A DNA stretch of 64,000 nt from Gracilaria domingensis (lineage: Eukaryota; Rhodophyta; Florideophyceae; Gracilariales; Gracilariaceae): the NCBI GenBank assembly GCA_022539475.1, contig VCMS01000221.1, positions 29,838-93,837 of the forward strand, in the 5' to 3' direction. The notes beneath the pieces were generated by a model, which saw nothing but the letters and a program-made list of their open reading frames with translations, made no database searches and was not told where the DNA came from. Positions 52,272-63,987 of the stretch are shown here, in pieces. How positions within the stretch are numbered: the stretch's first letter is position 1; every line of letters starts with the position of its first letter. Position numbers and translations under genes: made by a program.

Positions 52272-52652
52272 CTACCCCACCATCGCATTGTCCAACGTTG
52301 GAGGCAATGGTGTCCGAGACCGGCGATGATACGACAAGACCTTGGACCTAGGGAGGTGTTCAATTGGCTCCCAAGTGTCCTCCTCTGGGGAATAGGCGTA
52401 CCAACGGACTCTATACAGTAGCTTCCCTTCGGGGCTTTTCTCGTGTTCCACGATACGATCTACCACGAATTCCTGTGGGTATACGCCATCCTTGGCATCT
52501 CCTGGTGCTTCTCCCGACATTGGGCAGTGATGTCCAGTGGTACCCACGCGGGTTAGTGGTCCTTGGAGGCGTTGAACCGATCTTCGGGGCGGTGGACAGG
52601 TGGACTTCGGTCTTCTCAAGCCGTCCTGACGGAGTGCGCTAACTCCCGACAC
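52272..52652 (-). CDS. Chromodomain protein of element 2
   Basis: 126-codon ORF. The N-terminal 60 residues are basic and not recognised. The chromodomain reads EFVVDRIVEHEKS, then LLYRVRWYAYSPEEDTWEPIEHL and YHRR. It is separated from the integrase ORF by about 570 bp, as in element A. It could be expressed as an integrase fusion by splicing or frameshifting, or on its own. The intact reading frame fits conserved use. Confidence 0.8.
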   Translation of the reverse strand: MSGVSALRQDGLRRPKSTCPPPRRSVQRLQGPLTRVGTTGHHCPMSGEAPGDAKDGVYPQEFVVDRIVEHEKSPEGKLLYRVRWYAYSPEEDTWEPIEHLPRSKVLSYHRRSRTPLPPTLDNAMVG

Positions 52653-53224
52653 GGGCGTCCAATTGCCTCACAAGTGAGTTCAACCGAAAACTCTCGATCT
52701 CCGGAGTCCGGCGAGCTCCTTTCTTTCCCAAACGGGCGGCCAACCGACGAACGGTAGCGTCCGTTTTGCGGAACCACTTTCACTTTGGTCGCAGGAGAGC
52801 CGTTGCGACGGAGAAGTAGCCTACAGCACTCCCTGTGCAGGGCGGCGGAACGCTGGGCCACGGCGCATATCCGGCCGTGCACTCCATTCTCATTGGATGG
52901 TGGCGCGCGCGTGTGTGCCACACATCCCGTGAACGGTATCTACAGTGTCAGTTTCCGGCAAGCGGTCGCTAAGCGGCGGGCACCACTCTCCAGCAATGGC
53001 ATGGGATTACAGTATTCAATCTCGAATCTCCCGCCATAGGGCTGCGCATGCGCACTGCGCGCGGTGCCATTTACCGTAATTCCGGGTCCGACGCACTATA
53101 GCGTTCCGTCTGCTAAGCAGCGCCCTTCATGGGACTTCTCCACTTCCTGACCAAGGCTTTCCAGCACAATCCACAAGGATTCTTGTCTTCTTAACTCTCC
53201 CACTGCGGGCCATTCCCAGGTGGG
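52653..53224 (-). other. Linker between integrase and chromodomain ORFs, with small conserved ORF
   Basis: The minus-strand ORF 52,616-52,921 matches 25,454-25,770 of element A (RICAVAQRSAALHREC, LLRRNGSPATKVKV, CEAIGRPCRELAHSV). The remaining 300 bp shows no coding frame. Confidence 0.45.
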
Positions 53225-56200
53225 CTATGCGTCACTTTCCATGCCGCCTCGTCCCGCGAAGGGGTCAGCGGATACTGCACGTTCGCGTGAGCGAGTTACA
53301 GCGCGTTCCAGCGACTTGGATTGCATCCCAACGGGGCCACTAACATCCTTAGCAGCAGCACTCCCAGCAGGGGATTCTTCACTTCTTCTGACTTCGTTCC
53401 TCGCCGAGGTTTCGGAATCACGCGACGTAGCGCCAGCGCGATCGTTCCCAGTGGGGGATTCCATCTCACTCTGAGACTCAGCACCTCGGGTAGGTCCAGC
53501 GGATGCCGGAGCAACCGGAGCGCGATTTACACTGTCCTCCCCCTCCTTAGGGTGCGATACGGCTTCCGCATTTCGCGCCAATACCGTAGACGAGGGGTGA
53601 ATCTCATGTAACTCAGTAGAGGGTGTAGGTGTAACCCGTGAGAGTCCGGGGTTATCCTTGAGCAACTCTGTTGTTTCAGGCAAGCCAGCGAGACCGCGCT
53701 GCGGGTGGGGCAAAACTGATGGACGGTTTGCTGCAGTACCCGTCTGTTCGGTAACTTGATGCGACGATGGACCGTTTCCGGTATCCGGCGCGGCGATAAC
53801 TTCCTGTATAGGGCTCGGTGCGCGATATACTCGATCTCGCGATACCCGCTCGTGCTGATTATCGATATCAAGCACGACGGTAGTCTCCTGTATGGATACA
53901 ACCCGATAGGGGCCACTGGCGATTGGAGAGAGCTTATGGCGCTTCTCCTTCTCAGGATTGTAGTACTCCTTCCTGAGGAACACATAATCATCAACCCGAA
54001 GCTGCGGTAGCGGCCTACGGATTCGGCTATCGAAATTGCGCTTGTAGGCGAGTTGAGCTTTCTCCATAGAGCGCTTAGCAATAGGCACCATCGTGGTTAA
54101 CCATTTCTTCCACGTTTCGCGGTGTAGCCTCGGTGTCGAGTACTCGTCCATGGTTGGCTGTGCCTCAATGGCAAGAGGAGGTGGTCTCCTTGACAGGACT
54201 AACTCGAAAGGGGACAACGACGTTACCCGATGTACCTGGGTGTTGTACGCGTATGTAATGGCGTCTGTGTACAAATCCCAAGTCTTGGGGTGTTCCGCAA
54301 CGTAGAATCTCAATGCACCAAGAATGGTTCGATTAAATCTCTCTGCCTGACCATTAGTTTGGGGGTGATACGTTGTTGTGAACAGGTTCCTAATGTCGAG
54401 GATGCGACAAACGTCTTGGAAGAATTTCGACGTGAACTGGGAGCCGTTGTCGGAGAGCACGTGTACCGGTGGTCCATAGAAAAAGACCCAGTGGGTAACA
54501 AACGCCTGAGCCACAGCAGCAGCAGTTATCCGCTTGAGCGGCACAGTCCGTACCAGCTTTGAGAAGCGATCGGTGATCACCAAGAGGTATTGATTCCCTT
54601 GCGAGGTTTTGATCAATTCGCCAAGAATGTCAATGGCGACAGACTCTAGCGGCGCCCTTGCAGGGAATAACTTCAACTTCTTTGAATGCTTCCTCAGCTT
54701 GATGTCGTTTTTGGCACATTCCTGACAGGATCGACGTACTGCATAGCAGTCGAATGCCATTGCAGGCCAGTAAAAATCCTTTCTCAATGTGAGATACAAC
54801 TTTCTTCCTCCCGATGGGCTCCCAGCTTCACATAGTGAGAGAGGTGAAGAACCCGACTCTGTAAGGAGTGCGGCACCACTATTTGTGGGTTCGGTGACAC
54901 CTTTCTTATTAAGTAGCCTTGATTATTCACCTGAAAGGGCAAGTGGTATCCACCGTTCAGACGGGCTCGTACCTGTGTACAAAAGGGGTCCATCTGCTGT
55001 TCCCGTATCATCTCTCGGGCGTGATGGGTATAAATGACCCGGTACCCGGTTCAGTGGGTCGTGTGACAAGTATATCGTCACAAACGTCATCCGTCACAAT
55101 TTCCATACTCCCTTCGAGGTCGCCAACCATAAAACATGGGATGTCGGCGTCCTCGGTAGGCTCGGCTTCAGCTGATGTGCCCAAACGGGATAGGGCGTCC
55201 GCCTGGAGGTTAAGGGAGCCTTTCTTGTACACTACTTCGAAGTCGAATTCCGACAGTCGGAGTCTCCACCGCATCAGGCGTCCCGATGGTTCGGTGATTT
55301 CCATCAGCCAGCGAAGGCATTTGTGGTCGGTGTGTACACGAAAGTGGGTCCCCATCAAATATGGTCTGAGTGTCGACAATGCCCAGACTACGGCAAGACA
55401 TTCCTTCTCGGAAACTGAGTAATTCCGCTCATGAACGTTTAGCGATCTCGACCAGTACCCAATAGGGTGTCGTTCCCCGGTCTCATCGGTTTGAAACAAA
55501 GCGCACCCAACCTGGTTTGCGCTAGCGTCAGTGTCGACCTTATAGGGTAACCCAGGTTTGGGGAGAGCCAGAATTGGCGGAGACGTCACGGCTTCAACCA
55601 ATGCCGCGAACGCGGAGCCTCTTCGCCTCCAAAGGGGTGCAATTCAACAGGTTTTCCTTTCGTAAGGAGCTTGTTCAACGGTGAAGCAATGTCAGCGAAG
55701 TTCGGAACGAAACGTCGGTATACGTTACACAGTCCTAAGAAGGATCGCAGCTCTGTTTGAGTTCTCGGGTGTTTCGCCTCCTTCAAGGATTTGACCCGCA
55801 CTTCATCGACTGAAAGCTTTCCGGGACGGATTATGTGACCCAGATACTTGACCGATTCGGTGAAGAACTCGCACTTCTTGAGTTTCAATGTTATCCCTGC
55901 GTCACGCAGTACTCTCATAACGTCCCGCACATGGGTCAGATGATCATCCAGATTGTTGGAAAAAACGACGATATCGTCCAGATACACCAAACATGTGGTC
56001 CACTTAAATCGCGCCAGTAAGATATCGACCGCACGCTGGAATGTAGCGGGTGCATTAGTTAACCCAAAGGGCATTCTCCGGAAACGGTATAGGCCTTGAT
56101 GGCATACGAACGCCGTCTTATCCCGGTCTTTCTCCCTAATGGGAACCTGCCAGTATCCCCAGTTAGCGTCAAGGGTGGTGAACACGTTCGCGCTCCCAAG

Positions 56201-57708
56201 AGAATCGATATATTCGTCCATCCGAGGTATCGGATATACATCTTTCACTGTCACCGCATTCAACTTTCGGTAATCGATACAAAATCTCCAAGATCCATCC
56301 GGTTTCGGAACTAGCACTACTGGTGACGCTCAAGGGGATTGAGCGGCCTCAATAACGCCAGCCCGCAACATCTTCTCAACTTGAGACTTCTCTTCCTCTC
56401 GAGCCTTCGGTCCGGCCCGATAGGGGTGTTGTGCAATCGGCCGAGTGTTCGGAAGCAAGTCAATGCAATGCTCAGTTATTCCAATCGTTCCTAGAGTTCC
56501 GTCCCACATGGGAGTGAATTCCCGCAGCATCTCGCGAAGCTTCTCCCGATGGGATTCCGGTACATGCTCCAAATCAAGCTTCATCAATTCCTCAACAGGA
56601 TCCTTCAAATCACTGCCAGGTGGCACAGGCTAACCTCTAGAGGTCTCGGATTGTCTGAACCCGAGTCTTCTTGGGCTTCTTCCGTATTCACGGCTTCAAC
56701 AACTTGCGGTTCGGCGCTCTCTTCCCCCTCCTTAGGGTCAGACACTCCGAGAACCTTGGCGATAGGTATTTTCGTCGGAACGACCGCAGTCGGGTGTGGC
56801 AGCACAGTACCAATCACTTGGTTTTTACCAGCCACTGAGTGGATTTCCCAAGTTGGCGACCATGACCTTGAAGGGTTGATCTGGTTGGATAGTGACCACT
56901 CCATTAGCGAGAGCGATTTGGCGCTGTTCATATAAAGCCAGTAACGGTTGTATCGTGTGGAGGCCCCATTGTTTGGTGTTGAAGTCGACCCATACCTGGG
57001 ATTCTGGGGGCAACTGCACGGACTTCGTGACGTGTAGTTTTGTCGACCCCATGCCATCGTTGGAGGCTTGTTGCGCGGCCGGCAGCGGTACGTGCTTCCG
57101 CGTAGCGGCTCGCAACGGTTTCCGAACAATCGGCAGTATCGACCCGTCTTCCATTTCCACTTGGCGTTTCCGCGGACGGATGGCTTCCACGAACCGATCG
57201 CAGAAGTCACAACCGAAAATAATCGGTGCAGCCAATGAGTCACAGACGACAAAATCAAGTTGTACCAAACAATTTCCTAATCGTACAAGGAGTGTAATAT
57301 AACCAGCCGTTCTCAACGGATTATTGTTCGCATCGGCGAGAATTAGAGCAGGGCCGAAACGGATTGTCTCCCGAAGAGTGGGCGGGATTAGCTTCTTGTT
57401 GATCAAGTTGGGGGCAGCTCCTGTATCCAGGACAGCTAATTGCCTAACCATGAATTGGGTGGACAGGCCAAGGTCGGCATACACCTTGTAGTTCCTCTTG
57501 GCCATTACCAGGATTCTATCCGGAGCACGGAAATTTCGGGACCGTACCCACGGGCGACGAAGAACACCACAGTGTTCCGAATCTACGTCAGTGGCAGCCA
57601 TCTTCCTTGTTAGGATTCTAACAGCCGGGGAGTGAAGCGGAGGCGCCTCGGGCGTCTTCAGCTTCGGCTCAGAAGACGCCCCTCCCGTTGGGGAGACTCC
57701 CAAGTCTA
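53225..57708 (-). pseudogene. pol: Pol of element 2: protease, RT, RNase H, integrase
   Basis: Entered from gag by -1 frameshifting at 57,709-57,715. Protease: LDTGAAPNLI (catalytic DTG intact). RT: DYRKLNAVT-KDVYPIPR, TTLDANWGYWQ and CLVYLDDIVVFSNN (YLDD intact). RNase H: VDTDASANQVGCALFQ, then ERNYSVSEKECLA and VHTDHKCL, then QADALSR. Integrase (53,225-54,799 and upstream): HHCC, AIDILGE, SDNGSQFTS and NGQAERFNRT give D-D-E, and a long Ser/Pro-rich tail follows. Breaks: frame changes near 56,840, 56,620, 55,600 and 54,800, and a TGA for Trp at 56,330. Catalytic residues are all preserved, unlike in element A. Confidence 0.85.
57650..57681 (-). promoter_or_regulatory. Stem-loop downstream of the gag-pol slippery site
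   Basis: 10-bp perfect stem (GGGCGTCTTC with GAAGACGCCC) and a 12-nt loop, about 28 nt 3' of the heptamer in the sense direction. A smaller CTCCC/GGGAG hairpin lies between. Such structures often stimulate -1 frameshifting; here that is inference. Confidence 0.5.
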
Positions 57709-59813
57709 GTTTTTCGGAGCAGGACCAGCCTGTCGTGGCCGATTCCCGTCCTGGGCACCAACTTGATGACCGTTCGCGGGTTCGACTCTTCCTTCCATAT
57801 TCTGGCCTACCACAGGAGCGGCTTGAGTCGCCATAGATCCACCACTCAAATGAACTGCCATTGCGTGCTTTGCGCCTTCGTAGGAAGTTCTCGGCACACG
57901 AGCTTGGTTCTCTGGGGAGAGAGATTCGAACTGAGCGATGATTTTCGACCTTTCCCGCGAAGGGAGCGTACACTGCGTTGAGATATGCCCATATTGGTAA
58001 CATTCATAACAGATAACTGGGGTCGAATAGTCCTGTGGACCTCTATCCACACGACTCTGCGGGGTGTTATCCCTCCATCCTGGGCGAGTAAACCTCATGC
58101 CACGACCTCCATAGGGGATTGGCGCTGCCGGAACCCGGTGTCCTTGCGCATAGAATGCGGGATCCGTTTCCGAAGACGGGACAGAGGTGGACGGGAGGTC
58201 AGAAGTACCCATAGAGTCGGGGTTGCTACCCACGAGGTTAACGTTATCGTGATCCAGATTGGAACCATTCCCATCAACCTGGGCAGAAGAATAATCCGAT
58301 TCTTCGGCGAAGAGTACCTTACGAGGTTTGGTTCTAGAGGGACGCCTAGCTCGGAGCGTTTCACCTTCGGCTTGGGCATACTGTACTAATTCCAGGTAGG
58401 TCATCTTCCTATTATTCTCCCGATGTCGGGCGACAAGTGCCCGTATTTGGGAATCCAACCCATCCACGAACAGGGAACATCTCTCTCCCGAGGAATGTAC
58501 ATTACCGCAGCGGTGGAAAGCCTTATTCAGGCGCGTTGAATAAGCTGTTTCCGTTTCTCCCGGACGTTGCTTCGTATCCCTTAAGGCGGAAGTCGCCTTT
58601 TGGATGCATGACCAGTAGCATATGACCTTAGGAGGTAGTGTACCGCTTCGGGCCAACATGTAACTCCCCCTTCCGAGGCTCTTGACGATCCGCGGACGGA
58701 ATTAAACTGATCTTCTGCCAAACCTTTGAGGTAATACGGGAGGGCTACATACGCCTGGCCCTCGCTCATTCCGAGTATATCAGCTTCTTGCACAAACCTT
58801 GCGAGGAAGTCCAGGACCAGGATAGGGTCCTCTCCTGCAAACTCTCTCTTATTCAGAGTAACGCCGAGTTTTCGGATGTAGTCCCGGACCTTTCCGGTCC
58901 CCTTGAGGTCCGAACTTCGGAGGTATCCTTAAGTCGATAATAGCGATATGAAAGCAACTTCCGATACAGCGGATTAGATGGCTTCAACTCCTTCAAGCCA
59001 GGGTGCTTCTTCCCCTTCTCCCGGGTGCGGATTGCTCCCTGAGAGGTAAAAGTAGCCTTGGACCGTGACTTCGATGAACGGGGACGCCGACGTCGGCTAT
59101 CATCCGAAGAGTCGGAGGACGACGACGAGGACGAACTGTCCGAACTACTTCCGGAGTCGGAGTCAGACACATCCGAGTAATTACGGGAATCCTTCATGGA
59201 CCTACGACGGCTTCTCCTAGTGGATTGGCGAACTGAACTTTCGTCCTCCGAACTATTCCGCCCGGCGGCTTCTGCTTCCTCGTCCATCCGAATGGTGGCT
59301 TCGAGGGTGTCCAAGCGTGCGTGGATCCGTTCCACGGCGGCTTGAGTATCCTCTCGTACGAGGCGGTTTTCCTCCACATAAGCCCTTGGGGAGCCGAAGC
59401 ACTCCATGAGTGAATTCATCTCCTGCCTCAGGATACGCACCTCTCCTGAGACGTCCTTATCTAGGAGTTTATAAACCTGTCGACGGAGTTCCTCGACTGA
59501 CTCAATGAGGGATATGTGGGCAGCGTTAGCAATACTAAGGCGAGTGCCCAGATTACTGTACTCCTGAGAGTCAAGTCTTTCCGGCGGTGCGGCAGAGGGT
59601 GTCTCCACGACTGGAACTTCCTCTTCAGGTTGTGGTACTGCCTGCGGAGGGAGTTCTATAATCTCCTGTCCATCAACTGATGCATTCCGGTTCTCGGAGT
59701 TGTCGCGATTACTTCCCGATCCAGGGACCGATATTCTCGAGCGGTACCACCTGACCGCGCAGGGGCATTCGAGGTAACCGACCTTCTTTCGAGGAGGTAG
59801 CTCGGCGTGGCAT
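57706..59813 (-). pseudogene. gag: Gag of element 2, frameshifted
   Basis: Start ATG at 59,813 by comparison with element A. Coiled-coil segment ISLIESVEELRRQVYKLLDKDV, then a run of 8 Ser flanked by Asp, then an RRRRPRSSKSRSK stretch. Capsid-like middle, then RPGETETAYSTRLNKAFHRCG and the CCHC knuckle CYECYQYGHISTQC near 57,990. Frame changes near 59,790, 58,900 and 58,615. It ends with TAG 57,706 right after G_AAA_AAC. Confidence 0.8.
57709..57715 (-). promoter_or_regulatory. -1 frameshift heptamer (G_AAA_AAC) of element 2
   Basis: Gag codons CCG AAA AAC TAG; the pol frame is -1 and reads on as K-L-D-L-G-V-S. It is the counterpart of A_AAA_AAC in element A. Confidence 0.65.
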
Positions 59814-60011
59814 ACTGCAGCTTGCCAACCGAACTCGGAGGCTATTACGCGAACAAATGCGAGACTTCCAAACTGCAGCCAAAACAAAGGGGTGAGAGAT
59901 CTCGTATCACAACCAGGTGAACGTGGCCGCGACCTTCAATCTCCCAAAAAGAGAATTCCAAGTGTCCAGATTCCAAGCGACACAACAAACCCAGTTATGG
60001 TCCTCCACCGT

Positions 60012-60028
60012 TCTAGGTCGGGAGACCA
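60012..60028 (-). promoter_or_regulatory. Primer-binding site of element 2
   Basis: The minus strand reads TGGTCTCCCGACCTAGA, 3 bp inside the 5' LTR, identical to element A. Confidence 0.65.
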
Positions 60029-60031
60029 AAA

Positions 60032-61020
60032 TGTAGAGCAAAACCCTGCGCTAGGCGCGATGGGGAATCTCCACTAGGATGTCCGAGTCCTACTCCCTGG
60101 ATGAGATAGAAACAGCGGCAGAACCCTCTGTCCGTGCTCGAGTCGCGAGACAAGCCGGGTGTAAGACCGGAGACGGTGACTGGATATACCTACAGAGGTG
60201 AGATGCAAAGAACGGTGTAGATCCAGAGGTGAAGTGTGATCCGAACCTGGAGAGATGGAGAAAAAGGGGACCGTGTCAACGGGGGGGGAGCTCACGGTGC
60301 AACCCACCGGAGCGAAGCTACGGACCGTGCCAACCGGCGGAAACAGGTCCGATAGCGGAGCGACGCACAAGGGCGTGCCAAAAATATACCCAATACTGGG
60401 GCGGAAGCAATACCTGAACCAGGTGAACGGGTGACAACAACAGTCACGAAAATGAACAACAAAATACAATGACAACAACAAGGGACCGATACAACGGTAG
60501 ATAAAACAAAGGTTCCAGAGATGGCAAGATGCAAGCTTCCTAAGTGACCCTGAGGGGTAGTAGTGCCGAAACCAATCGTGGTTACTCTCCGAGGGGAGTG
60601 GTAAACCTACGTAGGCAGCTGTCTACTATAGCCCGATCCTGAACAGGACGCGACTCAGTTGTCCATTTACTCGTCGGCTCCAGGGTGAGATCACCCGAGT
60701 ATATATACTATTACTACTACGGTATCTACAATGCACACCTCCCGAGGGTCATACACGTGGACGACCCACTGTCAGGGTGTGGGGTATTCCCCAACGGGCG
60801 TGGCACAAATATCTAACTAGCCAACTCCACCACGTGGCCTACTATCACACCCACTAGGCACTTCCCATGCAGGGTCTACCTATTAAGGGTCCAACCAAAC
60901 CATCCCAACAATACCCAAAATTAAGGGGAGTTTTCATAACTTAGCCACGTCACCGGCCATCAGTACCATCTCATTATGAGAACCGTGATGCATCCGATAG
61001 CGGAAAGCCGTTGCTTCACA
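60032..61020 (-). repeat. LTR shared by elements 2 and 3
   Basis: 989 bp. It is the 5' LTR of element 2; at the same time its outer edge abuts the PPT of element 3, so it serves as element 3's 3' LTR. Confidence 0.9.
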
Positions 61021-61089
61021 TCTCCCCCTCCTTAGGTTCGAGCGCGAGCGCGAGCGCGACGGCGAAGTACCGACATCGGGAGTATAAAT

Positions 61090-63152
61090 ATGACGTCCCC
61101 TCAGGGTTCTACCGACCACTTGGTTCTTCCACGCAAGCGGCTTTCGCCTCCGACTTCGGATATAACTCCTCCTTCTCCTCCGATACCTCGGCGTTCGCTG
61201 CCAGTCTCAACTGCTTCTTCTCCTCCCTTAGCAGGAATGAATCCGAACCCGTTCCATACCAACCCGCTCCCGGGGAACTCGTCGTCAGCTCCGCAAGCGG
61301 CGTCTGAGGTGCCCTCGGGCAGTGCGTCACAACAAGGACATCCTCCTCAAGGCCCCTCCCAATACTTTGGTGGGTTTCAGTCAGCTCCTCTCCCTCAAGG
61401 GAATCCGTACGGTGGTCCGCTCAACCAACCCTACGCGGGGTACAACCATCTCGGATTCTTCCCTTCTCAAGCGCAAGCTCCTGTCCCGCAAGCGGTGGCT
61501 CCTTTCAGCTTCTACGAGGCGTATCCCCATCCGGGTGCTCCTCTTCCGATGCCTCCGGCTCCTCCAGTTGCTCCTACTCAGCAGGCTTTCGATCCTAACG
61601 CCATTGCTTGGAATGCCGAGCAGGCTGTCCCGTTGACGGTGAACCCCCGTGGGTGGATTAGTCGTGAGTCCCTCGTGGATCGGGATATACGCCGCGAGGG
61701 CCTTATCTTCTCCCGCGCGCCGTGGTTCCACCCGACAGCGGTTGCCGATGAGGCTCTCATCGATTCTTACGCCGTGAACGGAATGCTCCCAGGTGGGATC
61801 CCCCGAGATGCAGTACGCTCCCGCGAGTGGCGAACCCGCATTGCGGTAGAACCTCACTTGCTCCGATGTGAACGCGGGGAGTCCCTTGACCAAGCGCGTG
61901 GGGAGATGGCTCGTTTGGCTTACTCCAGGGTTGGAAGGTTGCGATATGATCATCCGATTCCGGCAGAATTCGACTTCGACGTGTCGCACTATCGTACCTA
62001 CGGGGAGGTCTCATATGGCAACGCGTTGGCGGAGTTTCCGGAAGCGGAGCATCGGTATCACTTGGGTGAAGTGGATCCTGATATCCTCCTGTGGAGTCGT
62101 CCCTTGCTGAGGGCAGAGTTCCGATACCTGTCACGGAGTAGGCGTCACAACCGTGATCTCTATGATTTCGAGAGGCGGGTCCGGTTTGAGCGGAATGCGC
62201 GCTCCCGTCGGGGACTTCTGATTCCGTATCCAAATTTGGAGGTCGATCGTTTGCGCTTCGATGCCTTACCGTCCCGTCCCGATACGTGGGCCTTCCATCG
62301 TGGTGGAGTCGGGTAGAGGTCCCTGCGGGGTGTTTTGCTGAACTCCCGCCGAGCATCTACTACATCGGCTCGCGGTTGATAGACAATCCCGACTCGGGCT
62401 ATTGGTCGTTGGTACTCGCCGAGTGGGCTGCCCGCGTCGCGGTTCACCTCCTGTGGGATGTCTATGATCACTTCCGCTTGTGGTATCTTCCTCCAAATTT
62501 GAGGTGGCTCCTTCGAAGGATTGATCTCGTTACCCCCTTGGGTTCCGAGGCTAACCAGGAAGAGGTTGGGGAGTTGTTGGATGTAATCGACAGGGTCGAT
62601 TGGGACCGAGTTCCGGTAGCTTGGCAGCCTGACAGGCGACAGCGTTTCCGCGACCGATCACCGGGGCGAATTTCCACCCGTTCCGGGGTCTGGGTGTACT
62701 ACGACCCGTGGGAGCGCCAGCTCATCTCTCAAGAGCAAGCGAACGCGATGGCCGCACTTCCCCGCGCTATGGCGGTAGGTCACCCAGTTGGGTTTGTGTT
62801 CCCTGAGGACTATGCCGTGCCCTCGGATGTCCCTGATCCAATGGTGGATAATGATGAGATCGCCGTCGTTGCCGGAACAGGCCAACTCACTGGCATTCCG
62901 AATACGGACCCGAACGCAACTGCGGTCCCAACGGAGGGCGCTCCTGCCCTTGAGGGATGATACTTGATAGCTCCCACCGCACAACCGGCAAATTGGGCCG
63001 GAAGCGTGGCTTCCCTTCGGGCCGATCTCCAGGCTCATGGCGTGCCAATCCCTCCGGGCGTGAACACCATCGCAGGGCTAGCGGCCCTCGCGAGCGAGTA
63101 CTTCTCACAGAATCCCAACGCGGGAAGCGGTGCTCCCTCCACTGGCGGTTAG
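61090..63152 (+). pseudogene. Antisense ORF of element 3, broken
   Basis: Nearly identical to 49,781-51,838. A 5-bp tandem duplication (CCCGT) near 62,275 shifts the frame, and a TGG-to-TGA change at 62,958 adds a stop. Everything else is unchanged, so the breaks are recent. Confidence 0.85.
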
Positions 63153-63588
63153 CCCCTCATGAGGTCTTCCTCCAATCTTAGAGTGTCTTGTGATAGTTTC
63201 CAATTAAAGCCAGCTAGTGGCAAGTTTTCCCTTACCCTCGTCGAGGTATGCTTCTCGGCGACGAGCTTCTTCTTCTTACTTCTTCCTCTTCCTTCTTCAG
63301 GACCTTCTCCTTCTTCCTTCCATAGGATTCTCAGCATCCTTCTTCTCTTACCTTCCATGGCTTCTCGGCGTAGATATCTTCTTTCTCCTTTTTAGGCATT
63401 TTCTACTTTTCCGCAATGCGGCATTGTCCCGATAATTCGGTGGTTACTACTACTAACACTTCTCTCCTATTATACAGAGGATCTCTTCCTACTTCTTGAC
63501 TTCATCTTCTCTTCTCGAGCGTCACTCTTCTTCTCTTCTTCAAACCGCAGAGCGGGCACGAGAACTGTAAACTGCACCGGTTAACGGG

Positions 63589-63969
63589 CTACCCCACCAT
63601 CGTATTGTCCAACGTTGGAGGCAATGGTGTCCGAGACCGGCGATGATACGACAAGACCTTGGACCTAGGGAGGTGTTCAATTGGCTCCCAAGTGTCCTCC
63701 TCTGGGGAATAGGCGTACCAACGGACTCTATACAGTAGCTTCCCTTCGGGGCTTTTCTCGTGTTCCACGATACGATCTACCACGAATTCCTGTGGGTATA
63801 CGCCATCCTTGGCATCTCCTGGTGCTTCTCCCGACATTGGGCAGTGATGTCCAGTGGTACCCACGCGGGTTAGTGGTCCTTGGAGGCGTTGAACCGATCT
63901 TCGGGGCGGTGGACAGGTGGACTTCGGTCTTCTCAAGCCGTCCTGACGGAGTGCGCTAACTCCCGACAC
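63589..63969 (-). CDS. Chromodomain protein of element 3
   Basis: 126 codons, same as 52,272-52,652 except for one residue near the C-terminus (DNTMVG for DNAMVG). It ends up within 20 bp of the breakpoint at 63,987, so no upstream pol can be joined to it here. Confidence 0.75.
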   Translation of the reverse strand: MSGVSALRQDGLRRPKSTCPPPRRSVQRLQGPLTRVGTTGHHCPMSGEAPGDAKDGVYPQEFVVDRIVEHEKSPEGKLLYRVRWYAYSPEEDTWEPIEHLPRSKVLSYHRRSRTPLPPTLDNTMVG

Positions 63970-63987
63970 GGGCGTCCAATTGCCTCA

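Larger units (their letters stand above)
48723..61020 (-). mobile_element. Element 2: chromodomain Ty3/gypsy element with intact antisense ORF
   Basis: Same family and order as element A, on the minus strand. The LTRs (60,032-61,020 and 48,723-49,711) are both 989 bp and differ at about six positions by eye. The left flank AGCAC has no partner on the right, because another element's PPT and internal sequence follow the right LTR directly. Gag and pol carry several frameshifts and at least one stop. The antisense ORF is intact. Confidence 0.9.
61021..63987 (-). mobile_element. Element 3: truncated copy in tandem with element 2
   Basis: It begins with the PPT (61,021-61,036) directly after the shared LTR and continues with the antisense ORF and the chromodomain ORF, nearly identical to element 2. 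At 63,987 it stops matching element 2 (equivalent point about 52,670) and runs into GGGGTTTTAGGGG. Gag, pol and the outer LTR are absent from the window. Confidence 0.9.
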
